Assembly (NCBI GenBank): GCA_902604305.1
Contig: CACKXS010000003.1
Location: 36,714 to 100,713 of the forward strand
Length of the DNA stretch: 64,000 bases
Direction: 5' to 3'
Origin: an uncultured Pelagibacteraceae bacterium
GTDB taxonomy: Bacteria > Pseudomonadota > Alphaproteobacteria > Pelagibacterales > Pelagibacteraceae
Below, piece by piece: positions 50,501-60,015 of the stretch (position 1 is its first letter; the number at the start of each line of letters is the position of its first letter). Position numbers and translations under genes: made by a program. The notes under the pieces were generated by a model that was given only the letters and a program-made list of their open reading frames with translations, did not search any database and was not told the origin of the DNA.

Positions 50501-51127
50501 TTATTTCTTTCTTTTGTAATTTTTTACTTCACTTTGATTTGATCTAGTAAGTGCCAAAGAATTTTTTTTAACATTTTTTGTTATTACAGAGCCTGCACCT
50601 ATTGTACTTTTTTCATTTAAAGTAACAGGTGCAACTAATGATGAATTTGAACCTACAAAAACTTTATGTTTAATAATTGTTTTGTTTTTGTTTTTCCCAT
50701 CATAATTACAAGTAATTGTGCCGGCACCAATATTAACAAAATTACCAATATCTGCATCTCCTATATAAGATAAATGATTTACTTTTGAATTTTTTCCTAC
50801 GTTACTTTTTTTTATTTCAACAAAATTTCCAACCCTTGATCCTGATTTTAAAACTGTTCCTGGTCTTAATCTAGCAAAAGGTCCAACTACTACATTATTT
50901 TCAATTTTAACATTTTCTAAATGAGAAAAAGATTTTATTTTGGAATTGTTTTGTATTTTAACTTTCTCCCCTAAAACCACATAAGGTTCTATTGTTACAT
51001 TTTTTCCAATTTTTGTATCTTTTGAAAAAAAAACTGTCTCTGGCGCAACCATCTTAACACCATTTTTTATAAATTTTTCTCTCAATCTCTCTTGGGCTTT
51101 TTGTAAATTTGTTTGTTTCATTTGCAA
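50501..51127 (-). CDS. GlmU acetyltransferase (left-handed beta-helix) domain only; no uridylyltransferase domain
   Basis: 208 aa; [27 protein letters not shown]...[22 protein letters not shown] matches the GlmU C-terminal half. Confidence 0.85.
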   Translation of the reverse strand: MQMKQTNLQKAQERLREKFIKNGVKMVAPETVFFSKDTKIGKNVTIEPYVVLGEKVKIQNNSKIKSFSHLENVKIENNVVVGPFARLRPGTVLKSGSRVGNFVEIKKSNVGKNSKVNHLSYIGDADIGNFVNIGAGTITCNYDGKNKNKTIIKHKVFVGSNSSLVAPVTLNEKSTIGAGSVITKNVKKNSLALTRSNQSEVKNYKRKK

Positions 51128-51192
51128 TTTTATTTATAGTTAAGTAAACATGATCGTTAATTCACAAATTATTTCTTATTAATACTTTTTAA

Positions 51193-51882
51193 ATGACTCA
51201 AAAATTTACCATATTATTTGATTTAGATGGCACATTGGTTGACACAGCTCCAGATCTTATGAATGCCCACAATCATGTTATGAGAAAATTTGGATATGAA
51301 ACCAAATCAACTGACGATATAAGAAAATTAGTAGGCCAAGGAGCAGGATCGCTAATTGGAAGATCGGTATGGGGCCAGGCAAAAAAAGAATTAAAAAAAA
51401 TAAATGACGATAAAATTAAAAAGGAAATGGTAACAGAATTTATAGATTTTTACGGAAAAAATATTGCAAATGAAAGTAAATTAATTAATGGAGCTTATGA
51501 TTTTTTGAAATGGTGTAAAAAAAATGAAATATCAATGGGAGTGTGTACAAACAAACAGGAACATCTTGCGATTGATTTATTAAAACAAATTAAAGTTTAT
51601 GATTTTTTTGAATATGTTGCAGGAAGCAATACTTTTGATTTTTGTAAGCCTGATCCTAGGCATTTAACTAATGTAATAGAAATTATGCAAGGAGATATCA
51701 AAAAAAGTATAATGATTGGTGATAGTGAAACTGATGGTAATGCTGCAGAAGCTGCTGGTATCCCATTTATTCTATTAGAAGATGGATATACTGAAAAAAA
51801 TGTAAATGAAATTTCACATGACTATTTAGTTAGAGATTTTGTTGGGATTGAAAAAATAGTTCTAAAATACTTACATCATTAA
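51193..51882 (+). CDS. gph: HAD-family phosphoglycolate phosphatase-like
   Basis: 229 aa; ILFDLDGTLVDTAPDLMNAHN, MIGDSETDGNAAEAAGI. Confidence 0.85.
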   Translation: MTQKFTILFDLDGTLVDTAPDLMNAHNHVMRKFGYETKSTDDIRKLVGQGAGSLIGRSVWGQAKKELKKINDDKIKKEMVTEFIDFYGKNIANESKLINGAYDFLKWCKKNEISMGVCTNKQEHLAIDLLKQIKVYDFFEYVAGSNTFDFCKPDPRHLTNVIEIMQGDIKKSIMIGDSETDGNAAEAAGIPFILLEDGYTEKNVNEISHDYLVRDFVGIEKIVLKYLHH

Positions 51883-51937
51883 TATTGATTAATCTCATCC
51901 CTGGTTGTATTAAAAAACAATTAAAATTGGAGAGAAA

Positions 51938-53440
51938 TTGAAAATTCATACTGTAAAAGTTTATCCTTCAAGAATTAGATTGAGTAAGAAAAATCAACTT
52001 GCTTGGAAACTAGCAGAAATATCTAGTGACAATGCAAAATTAAATAAAAAATCTATTGAAATGGCAATCAATAGAATTATTGATAATGCTTCAGTAGCAA
52101 TTGCTTCATTAAATAGAAAAGCAGTAATTTCTTCTAGAGAAATGGCATTAAAACATCCAAAGAAATATGGAGCAACATTGTTTGGTATTAATTCAAAAAA
52201 AAAATTTGATTGCGAATGGGCAGCTTGGGCAAATGGAACGGCGGTAAGAGAATTAGATTTTCATGATACCTTTTTAGCTGCAGACTATAGTCATCCGGGT
52301 GACAATATCCCTCCTCTCTTAGCTGTTGCCCAGCAAAAGAAAAAAAATGGAATGGATTTGTTACGAGGAATAATTACCGCTTATGAAGTTCAAGTAAATT
52401 TAGTTAAAGGAATTTGTTTGCACAAACATAAAATTGATCATATTGCACATCTCGGGCCTAGTGTAGCCGCAGGTATTGGTACAATGCTTAGATTAAATAC
52501 AAATACTATTTATCAAGCAATTCAGCAGGCACTTCATACAACAGTATCTACGAGACAATCTAGAAAAGGTGAGATTTCAAGTTGGAAAGCTTACGCACCT
52601 GCTCATGCAGGAAAGCTTGCTATCGAGGCTGTAGATAGAGTAATGCGCGGTGAAGGAGCACCAAGTCCTATTTATGAAGGTGAAGATAGTGTAATTGCTC
52701 GAATACTTGATGGAAAAAAAGCTTTATATAAAGTTCCACTACCAAAAAAAAATGAAGAAAAAAAAGCAATTTTAGAAACGTATACAAAAGAATATTCCGC
52801 TGAGTATCAAGCACAAGCTCTTATCGATATAGCTAAAAAACTTAACAAAAAAATTCAAAATCTTAGCCAAATCAAAAAAATTGATATCTACACAAGTCAT
52901 CACACACATTATGTAATTGGAAGAGGTGCAAACGATCCTCAAAAAATGGATCCAAAGGCAAGCCGAGAGACTCTAGATCATTCAATAATGTATATATTTG
53001 CTGTAGCTTTAGAAGATGCAAGCTGGCATCATGTTAATTCATATAAAAAATCTAGAGCTAATAGGAAAAGTACGATCAAGATTTGGAGATCAATTAAAAC
53101 ACACGAAGATAAAAAGTGGACTAAAAAATATCACGATCCTAATCCAAAAAATAAATCATTTGGAGCAAAAGTAGTTGTAACACTAAATAACAATAAAAAA
53201 ATTATCGAACAATTAGATAAGGCGGATGCACACCCATATGGATTAAGACCTTTTGTAAGAAAAAATTATATAAATAAATTTTTAATATTAACGAAAAATA
53301 TAATTACCAAAAAAGAGAGCAATCGTTTTTTAAAAAATGTACAAAATTTAACCAAACTAAAATCAGGACAATTAAATAAACTTAATATAGAAATCAAAGG
53401 CTCTAATTTGAAAAAAAATAACAAAAAAGGAATTTTTTAA
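51938..53440 (+). CDS. prpD: 2-methylcitrate dehydratase (MmgE/PrpD), apparent TTG start
   Basis: 500 aa; WAAWANGTAVRELDFHDTFLAADYSHPGDNIPPLLAV; ggagagaaaTTG gives SD plus TTG. Confidence 0.93.
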   Translation: MKIHTVKVYPSRIRLSKKNQLAWKLAEISSDNAKLNKKSIEMAINRIIDNASVAIASLNRKAVISSREMALKHPKKYGATLFGINSKKKFDCEWAAWANGTAVRELDFHDTFLAADYSHPGDNIPPLLAVAQQKKKNGMDLLRGIITAYEVQVNLVKGICLHKHKIDHIAHLGPSVAAGIGTMLRLNTNTIYQAIQQALHTTVSTRQSRKGEISSWKAYAPAHAGKLAIEAVDRVMRGEGAPSPIYEGEDSVIARILDGKKALYKVPLPKKNEEKKAILETYTKEYSAEYQAQALIDIAKKLNKKIQNLSQIKKIDIYTSHHTHYVIGRGANDPQKMDPKASRETLDHSIMYIFAVALEDASWHHVNSYKKSRANRKSTIKIWRSIKTHEDKKWTKKYHDPNPKNKSFGAKVVVTLNNNKKIIEQLDKADAHPYGLRPFVRKNYINKFLILTKNIITKKESNRFLKNVQNLTKLKSGQLNKLNIEIKGSNLKKNNKKGIF

Positions 53441-54336
53441 TGCATTTTGTAAAAAAAAAGCCAGAAGAAAAAAGAAAAGAATTTGATGCTAAATTAAAAG
53501 CAAAAAAAATATTAAGAATTCCTGGTGCTTATAATCCTTTAACCGCAAAAGTTATTGAAGAAATTGGATATGATGCTGTTTATGTTTCTGGGGGCGTAAT
53601 GTCTAACGATTTAGGCTATCCTGATATTGGTCTAACTACTTTAAAAGATGTAAGTAATAGAGCCAATCAAATCGCTAGAGTTACAAACCTACCAACAATT
53701 GTTGATATTGATACTGGATTTAAATCTTGTAAAGAAACTATCGAAACTTTTGAAAAATTTGGAATTACTGGAGTTCATATCGAAGACCAAGTAGCGCAGA
53801 AAAGATGCGGACATTTAGAAAATAAAGAATTAATTACTAAAGAAGAAATGATAAAAAAAATTAAAGAATGTGTAAGCTCAAAAAAAGATGAAAGTTTTAA
53901 AATAATTGCAAGATCAGATGCAAAAAGTGTTGAGGGCATTGATAAGATGATCGACAGATGTAAAAGCTATGTTGATGCTGGAGCAGAAATTATTTTTCCT
54001 GAAGCTTTATATAACGAAAAAGAATTTGAAAAAATAAGAAAGTCTCTAAATTGTTATCTGTTAGCTAATATGACTGAATTTGGTAAATCAAAATTATTAA
54101 ATTATAAAGAGTTAGAAAATATAGGCTATAATATAGTAATTTATCCTGTAACTACTCAACGATTAGCTATGAAAAATGTTGAAGATGGACTGCGTGCTAT
54201 TTTTGACGATGGACATCAAAATAATATTATTGATAAAATGCAAACTAGGAAAAGATTGTATGATTTAGTTGAGTATGAAAAATACAACTCGCTAGATGAA
54301 AAAATTTATAATTTTAGTACAGAGGGACATGAATAA
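53440..54336 (+). CDS. prpB: Methylisocitrate lyase
   Basis: 298 aa; IPGAYNPLTAKVIEEIGYDAVYVSGG, GVHIEDQVAQKRCGHL. Confidence 0.95.
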   Translation: MHFVKKKPEEKRKEFDAKLKAKKILRIPGAYNPLTAKVIEEIGYDAVYVSGGVMSNDLGYPDIGLTTLKDVSNRANQIARVTNLPTIVDIDTGFKSCKETIETFEKFGITGVHIEDQVAQKRCGHLENKELITKEEMIKKIKECVSSKKDESFKIIARSDAKSVEGIDKMIDRCKSYVDAGAEIIFPEALYNEKEFEKIRKSLNCYLLANMTEFGKSKLLNYKELENIGYNIVIYPVTTQRLAMKNVEDGLRAIFDDGHQNNIIDKMQTRKRLYDLVEYEKYNSLDEKIYNFSTEGHE

Positions 54337-55460
54337 TGGGTGATGAAATTAAAAAAGGCTTATTAGGTATTGTTGTTGATGAAACAACAGTATCTCAAGT
54401 AATGCCAGATATAAATTCCCTTACTTATAGAGGATACGCAGTTCAGGATCTTTGTGCAAAATGTAATTTTGAGGAAGTTGCTTATCTTGTTTTAAATGGA
54501 GAACTTCCAAACAAAAGACAGTTAAAAATTTTCATTAAAGAAGAAAGATCAGATCGAAAGCTTTCAAAAGAGATTTTAAGTGATATTAGAAAAATGCCAA
54601 AAAAAGCTCATCCGATGGATGTAGCTAGAACTGCTGTAAGTCTGATGGCTTTAGAAGATAAAGAGACAAAAGATAATTCTCCGAAAGCTAACATGAGAAA
54701 AGCTATAAGAATATTTTCAAAAACTCCAATTGCTTTAGCTGCCTTTTTTAGAGCTAGAAAAGGTAAAAAAATGATAGCGCCAAAAAAAAATTTATCTTTC
54801 TCTGAAAATTTTTTTTATATGTGCTTTGGAAAAGTTCCGAGTAAAGAAATTGTTAAGGCATTTGACGTATCATTAATTTTATATGCAGAGCATAGTTTTA
54901 ATGTTTCAACATTTACTGCTAGAACTATAACTAGTAGTTTATCTGATATTCATGGCGCAATAACTGGCGCTATAGCTAGTTTAAAAGGACCTTTGCATGG
55001 TGGTGCCAATGAAGAAGTAATGCATATGATGAATAAAATTAAAAAGCCTGAAAATGCTCTAAAATGGATCAATAAAGCTCTTAAAAATAAAGATGTTGTA
55101 ATGGGTTTTGGACATAGAGTTTATAAAAGAGGAGATTCTAGAGTTCCTACAATGGAGAAATACTTTAAAAAAGTTGCATCAATCAAAAAAGATAAAAAGT
55201 TTATTAAAATTTATGACATTGTTAAAAATGTTATGATTGAAAGAAAAAATATTCATCCAAATGTTGATTACCCTACTGGACCTACTTACCATCTAATGGG
55301 TTTTGATACAGATTTCTTCACACCTATCTTTGTAATATCGAGAATTACTGGTTGGTCTGCGCACATTATGGAACAACATGCAGCAAATAAACTAATTAGA
55401 CCACTCTCTAAATATAGTGGAGCAAAGCATAGAAAAGTTATGCTTTTAAATCAAAGATAA
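54336..55460 (+). CDS. prpC: 2-methylcitrate synthase / citrate synthase family
   Basis: 374 aa; SLTYRGYAVQDLC, GPLHGGANEEVMHMM, MGFGHRVYKRGDSR; follows prpB. Confidence 0.93.
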   Translation: MGDEIKKGLLGIVVDETTVSQVMPDINSLTYRGYAVQDLCAKCNFEEVAYLVLNGELPNKRQLKIFIKEERSDRKLSKEILSDIRKMPKKAHPMDVARTAVSLMALEDKETKDNSPKANMRKAIRIFSKTPIALAAFFRARKGKKMIAPKKNLSFSENFFYMCFGKVPSKEIVKAFDVSLILYAEHSFNVSTFTARTITSSLSDIHGAITGAIASLKGPLHGGANEEVMHMMNKIKKPENALKWINKALKNKDVVMGFGHRVYKRGDSRVPTMEKYFKKVASIKKDKKFIKIYDIVKNVMIERKNIHPNVDYPTGPTYHLMGFDTDFFTPIFVISRITGWSAHIMEQHAANKLIRPLSKYSGAKHRKVMLLNQR

Positions 55461-55469
55461 AAATAAATG

Positions 55470-56477
55470 TTAGCTAAAAGCTTCTGTCCAATTTCCTTGT
55501 GTAGATGCTTTTGAATATTCTGTAGCTCTACCCTCAAAGAAATTCATATGCTCAACTGCATTCAGCATAGTATCAAGCCAAGTTAAAGGATTTTTGTCTA
55601 TTTCATATATTGGCTCTAAACCTAATTGAGTAAGTCTTCTATTTCCAATAAATCTTATATAATCTTTAACTTCTTTTGCTGTTAATCCTTCCATTGGACC
55701 CATTTCAAAAGCTAAATCTATAAAAGCATCTTCATGATGAATTATAGTTCTGCAAGCTTCGTAAAGTTCTTTTTTAAGTTCAGGTGTCCAAATTTCTGGA
55801 TTTTCTTTTATAAATTCTTTGAACAATCTTATCATAGAATTACAATGTAAAGTTTCATCTCTTACTGACCAGGTAACTATCTGACCCATACCTTTCATTT
55901 TGTTAAATCTTGGAAAATTAAGCAAGATTGCAAAACTTGCAAACAATTGTAGTCCTTCAGTGAATGCACTGAACACCGCCATTGTTTTCGCAATATCTTC
56001 TTTTGAATTCACATTAAATCCTTGCATGTAATCATATTTATCTTTCATTTCTTTATATTTCATAAATGCTGAATATTCAGACTCAGGCATTCCAATTGTA
56101 TCAAGTAAATGAGAGTAAGCTGCGATATGAACTGTCTCCATAGATGCAAATGCTGTCATCATCATTAAAACTTCAGTTGGTTTAAAAACTGTTGTGTAAT
56201 GTCTTAGATAACAATTATTAACTTCAACATCAGCTTGAGTAAAAAATCTAAAAATTTGTGTTAATAAATTTTTTTCTGATTGTGATAAATTTTTTTGCCA
56301 ATCTCTTACATCATCGCCTAAAGGTACTTCTTCAGGCAACCAATGAATTCTTTGCTGTGTTAACCAAGCATCATAACACCATGGATATCTAAATGGTTTG
56401 TATACTGGGTTCTCTACTAACAGACCCATTTTTTTTGGAGTAATTATTTCTTTTTTAACATTTTTTATTACTGACAT
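55470..56477 (-). CDS. nrdB: Ribonucleotide reductase class I beta subunit (start at MSVIKN; alternative 56486)
   Basis: ADVEVNNCYLRHYTT, ASMETVHIAAYSHLLD (E-x2-H-x3-Y), RDETLHCNSMI. Confidence 0.94.
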   Translation of the reverse strand: MSVIKNVKKEIITPKKMGLLVENPVYKPFRYPWCYDAWLTQQRIHWLPEEVPLGDDVRDWQKNLSQSEKNLLTQIFRFFTQADVEVNNCYLRHYTTVFKPTEVLMMMTAFASMETVHIAAYSHLLDTIGMPESEYSAFMKYKEMKDKYDYMQGFNVNSKEDIAKTMAVFSAFTEGLQLFASFAILLNFPRFNKMKGMGQIVTWSVRDETLHCNSMIRLFKEFIKENPEIWTPELKKELYEACRTIIHHEDAFIDLAFEMGPMEGLTAKEVKDYIRFIGNRRLTQLGLEPIYEIDKNPLTWLDTMLNAVEHMNFFEGRATEYSKASTQGNWTEAFS

Positions 56478-58405
56478 GATAAACATTCCTCATATTCTTG
56501 CTCTTCGTTTTGTTGATTTTTAGATTTATAAACATTAGCTGTAACATCTGTTAATTTTGCATCATTAACATTTTCAGCCCTCTGAATTGATTTAGATCTA
56601 CAATAATAAAGACTCTTAAGACCTTTCTTCCATGCTTGAAAATGAATTTGGTGTAACTCTTTTTTATGAATATCTGCAGGAACAAAGATATTGATAGATT
56701 GTGCTTGAGATATATGAGGTGTTCTATCTGCACCTAATTCTACAATCCATTTTTGATCAAGTTCAAAAGCTGTTTTAAAAACATCTTTTTCTTGTTGGGT
56801 TAAAAAATCTAAATGAGATACAGAGCCTTGATTAGTTGTAATACTAGACCATGTTTCATCATCATTTTTATTATGTTTTTCAAGTACTTTTTCAAGGTAC
56901 CTATTTCTGACATTAAAAGACCCTGAAAGTGTTTTGTGTGTAAAACTATTGGCTGCAATTGGCTCAACACCTGGTGAAGTTCCTCCACAAATAATTGATA
57001 TCGAAGCTGTAGGAGCAATTGCTGTCTTGTTTGAAAACCTTTCTTTTATTCCATAGTCTGCAGCATCAGGACATGCTCCCCTTTCTTCTGCTAGATCTTT
57101 AGAAGCCCTATCTACATCTTTTTGGATATGTTCAAATATTTTTTTATTCCAAACTTTACTCATAACAGATTCTAATGGAATCATTTTTTGTTGAAAAAAT
57201 GAATGAAGACCCATAACACCTAAGCCTACACTTCTTTCTTTCATAGCTGAATATGTTGCATCACTAAATTCTTCAGGAGCTTTTTCGATGAAGTCTGTTA
57301 AAACATTGTCTAAAAATCTCATTACATCTGGGATAAAGTTTTTATCATCTTTCCATTGGTCGTATTTTTCTATATTTAAAGATGATAAACAACAGACAGC
57401 AGTTCTGTCTCTGCCATCTTTATCAACTCCTGTTGGTAGTGTGATTTCACTACACAAGTTAGAAGTTTTAACTGTTAGTCCGGCAAGCTTATGATGTTGA
57501 GGAATAAGTCTGTTTACTGTATCAATATAAATTATATAAGGTTCTCCAGTTTCAATTCTCGCTGTTAATAATCTTATCCACAAATTTCTAGCAGATACAG
57601 TTGATTGAACTGCTCCATCTTTTGGACTTTTTAGTGCCCATTGTTCATCAAGTTCAACTGCTCTCATAAAAGCATCACTTACAAGTACACCATGATGAAG
57701 ATTTAAAGATTTTCTATTTGGATCACCACCAGTTGGTCTTCTCATTTCAATAAATTCTTCTATTTCTGGATGATCTATTGGAAGATAACATGCTGCAGAA
57801 CCTCTTCTTAGAGAACCTTGGCTAATTGCCATAGTTAAGGAGTCCATTACTTTAATGAAAGGAATTATACCTGAAGTCTTTCCTACTCTTCCAATTTTTT
57901 CGCCGATAGATCTTAGATTTCCCCAATAACTTCCAATACCTCCACCCTTAGCAGCCAACCATACATTTTCACTCCAAAGATCTAATATTCCATGAAGACT
58001 ATCGTTTGCCTCATTTAGAAAACATGAAATTGGTAAGCCTCTTTTAGTTCCTCCATTTGAAAGGACTGGTGTTGCTGGCATGAACCAAAGATTACTAATA
58101 TAATTGTATAATCTTTGAGCGTGTAAATTATCATCAGCATAATGACTTGCTACTCTTGCAAATAAATCTTGAAAAGATTCGTCAAAACCTAAATATCTAT
58201 CGCTTAAAGTTGCTTTTCCAAATGATGTAAGATTTTCATCTTTTGATCGATTAATTTTAATTGTTATACCTTTAGAATTTTGAAATAGCTCAGTTTCATT
58301 ATTTAAAGAGAATAAATCTGGTCTTTTATCTAGATGATTATCCTGGGTAGCTGGTGAAAATTCAGAGACAGCTTTCTTAATGGCTTGAGACAAAACTTTG
58401 TTCAT
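56468..58405 (-). CDS. nrdA: Ribonucleotide reductase class I alpha subunit
   Basis: 645 aa; PATPVLSNGGTKRGLPISCFLN, CSEITLPTG-type core, C-terminal EECLSCQ; no N-terminal ATP-cone seen. Confidence 0.95.
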   Translation of the reverse strand: MNKVLSQAIKKAVSEFSPATQDNHLDKRPDLFSLNNETELFQNSKGITIKINRSKDENLTSFGKATLSDRYLGFDESFQDLFARVASHYADDNLHAQRLYNYISNLWFMPATPVLSNGGTKRGLPISCFLNEANDSLHGILDLWSENVWLAAKGGGIGSYWGNLRSIGEKIGRVGKTSGIIPFIKVMDSLTMAISQGSLRRGSAACYLPIDHPEIEEFIEMRRPTGGDPNRKSLNLHHGVLVSDAFMRAVELDEQWALKSPKDGAVQSTVSARNLWIRLLTARIETGEPYIIYIDTVNRLIPQHHKLAGLTVKTSNLCSEITLPTGVDKDGRDRTAVCCLSSLNIEKYDQWKDDKNFIPDVMRFLDNVLTDFIEKAPEEFSDATYSAMKERSVGLGVMGLHSFFQQKMIPLESVMSKVWNKKIFEHIQKDVDRASKDLAEERGACPDAADYGIKERFSNKTAIAPTASISIICGGTSPGVEPIAANSFTHKTLSGSFNVRNRYLEKVLEKHNKNDDETWSSITTNQGSVSHLDFLTQQEKDVFKTAFELDQKWIVELGADRTPHISQAQSINIFVPADIHKKELHQIHFQAWKKGLKSLYYCRSKSIQRAENVNDAKLTDVTANVYKSKNQQNEEQEYEECLSCQ

Positions 58406-58560
58406 TTAACTCCCTTATTTTAACAGTTCTTTTGTAAAACAACTAGATGTTGTATGTAGATTTCTTTAATATACTATATAAATTAGAAATCAATAGAACA
58501 TTTATAGAACATAATAAATAAATATCAATAAAAAAATAAAAAAAATATACATATATCAAC

Positions 58561-60015
58561 ATGAAAAATTCATTAAAAATTGACCCTTATGGCTTTAGAG
58601 AATACGACGCAAGATGGCTTTATGAAAAGAACATAAATCTTTTAGGTATTGAAAATCTTGGAAAAGGCCTGGGAACCCAAATTATAAAACATACAAAAAA
58701 AAATAATCCAAGAGTAACTGTTGGTCACGATTATAGATCGTATAGTGAAGAGATAAAAGAGAACTTAAAAAAAGGACTAATTTCTACAGGATGTTTTGTA
58801 GAAGACTTGGGATTATCATTGTCACCGATGGTTTACTTTGCACAATTTAATTTAAATTCTGATGCAATAGCAATGGTGACTGCGAGTCATAATGAGAATG
58901 GTTGGACTGGTGTTAAAATGGGTATCAAAAAAGGTCTAACACATGCGCAAGAAGAAATGAAAGAATTAAAAGATATAACTTTAAATGAAAAATTCACTAA
59001 AGGAAAAGGAAGTGAAAAAAAGATAAAAGATTTTCAAAAAATTTATAAAGATAATTTAATCCTTAAAAATAAAATTAATAAAAAAATTAAAGCAGTTGTA
59101 GCTTGTGGCAATGGAACGGCAGGTATATTTGCGCCTGATGTGTTAAGAGGGATTGGTTGTGAAGTTATAGAATTAGATTGTAAATTAGACTGGACTTTTC
59201 CAAAATATAATCCAAATCCAGAAGATATGAAAATGTTACATGCAATTAGTAAAGCTGTAAAAGATAATAATGCTGATATTGGTTTTGGATTTGATGGAGA
59301 TGGTGATCGATGTGGAGTAATTGATAATGACGGTAATGAAATTTTTTCAGATAAAATTGGACTTTTAATAGCAAGAGATTTATCGAATACTTATAGTAAT
59401 TCTAAATTTGTAGTAGACGTAAAATCAACTGGGTTATTTTCGACTGATGAAATACTTTTAAAGAATAAATGTGAGACTATTTATTGGAAAACTGGACACT
59501 CTTATATAAAAAGAAAAGTAAATAATGAAAAAGCATTAGCTGGTTTTGAAAAAAGTGGACATTTCTTTTTTAATCCACCTTTAGGATATGGTTATGATGA
59601 TGGTATAAATTCAGCCATTCAAGTGTGTAAATTGTTAAACAACACAGAAAAAAAAATGAGTGAACAAATAAAAGAATTACAAAAAACTTATCAAACGCCT
59701 ACTATGTCACCTTATTGTAAGGATGAAGAAAAATATGAAGTAATTATTGATATAACAAAAAAAATAGAAGAAACAAAAAAAAACAAAACTAAAATTGATA
59801 ATCAAGAAATTACAAATGTATTAACTGTTAATGGAGTAAGATTCTCTTTTGAAGATGGTTCGTGGGGTTTAATAAGAGCCTCATCAAATGTTCCATCATT
59901 AGTTGTTGTTATAGAAAGTCCGACTTCAGATAAAAGAATAAAGAAAATTTTTGAATTTATAGATAATCTACTCAAAAGTACTGGGAAGATTGGTGAGTAC
60001 GATCAAAAGATTTAA
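58561..60015 (+). CDS. Phosphomannomutase/phosphoglucomutase
   Basis: 484 aa; VTASHNENGWTGVKMG, GFGFDGDGDRCGVID, GFEKSGHFFF. Confidence 0.93.
   Translation: MKNSLKIDPYGFREYDARWLYEKNINLLGIENLGKGLGTQIIKHTKKNNPRVTVGHDYRSYSEEIKENLKKGLISTGCFVEDLGLSLSPMVYFAQFNLNSDAIAMVTASHNENGWTGVKMGIKKGLTHAQEEMKELKDITLNEKFTKGKGSEKKIKDFQKIYKDNLILKNKINKKIKAVVACGNGTAGIFAPDVLRGIGCEVIELDCKLDWTFPKYNPNPEDMKMLHAISKAVKDNNADIGFGFDGDGDRCGVIDNDGNEIFSDKIGLLIARDLSNTYSNSKFVVDVKSTGLFSTDEILLKNKCETIYWKTGHSYIKRKVNNEKALAGFEKSGHFFFNPPLGYGYDDGINSAIQVCKLLNNTEKKMSEQIKELQKTYQTPTMSPYCKDEEKYEVIIDITKKIEETKKNKTKIDNQEITNVLTVNGVRFSFEDGSWGLIRASSNVPSLVVVIESPTSDKRIKKIFEFIDNLLKSTGKIGEYDQKI

Noticed and set aside
48648-50520. Possible glmS ribozyme upstream of glmS
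   Set aside because: Only a few nt separate glmS from the glmU-like gene upstream; no room for a ribozyme.
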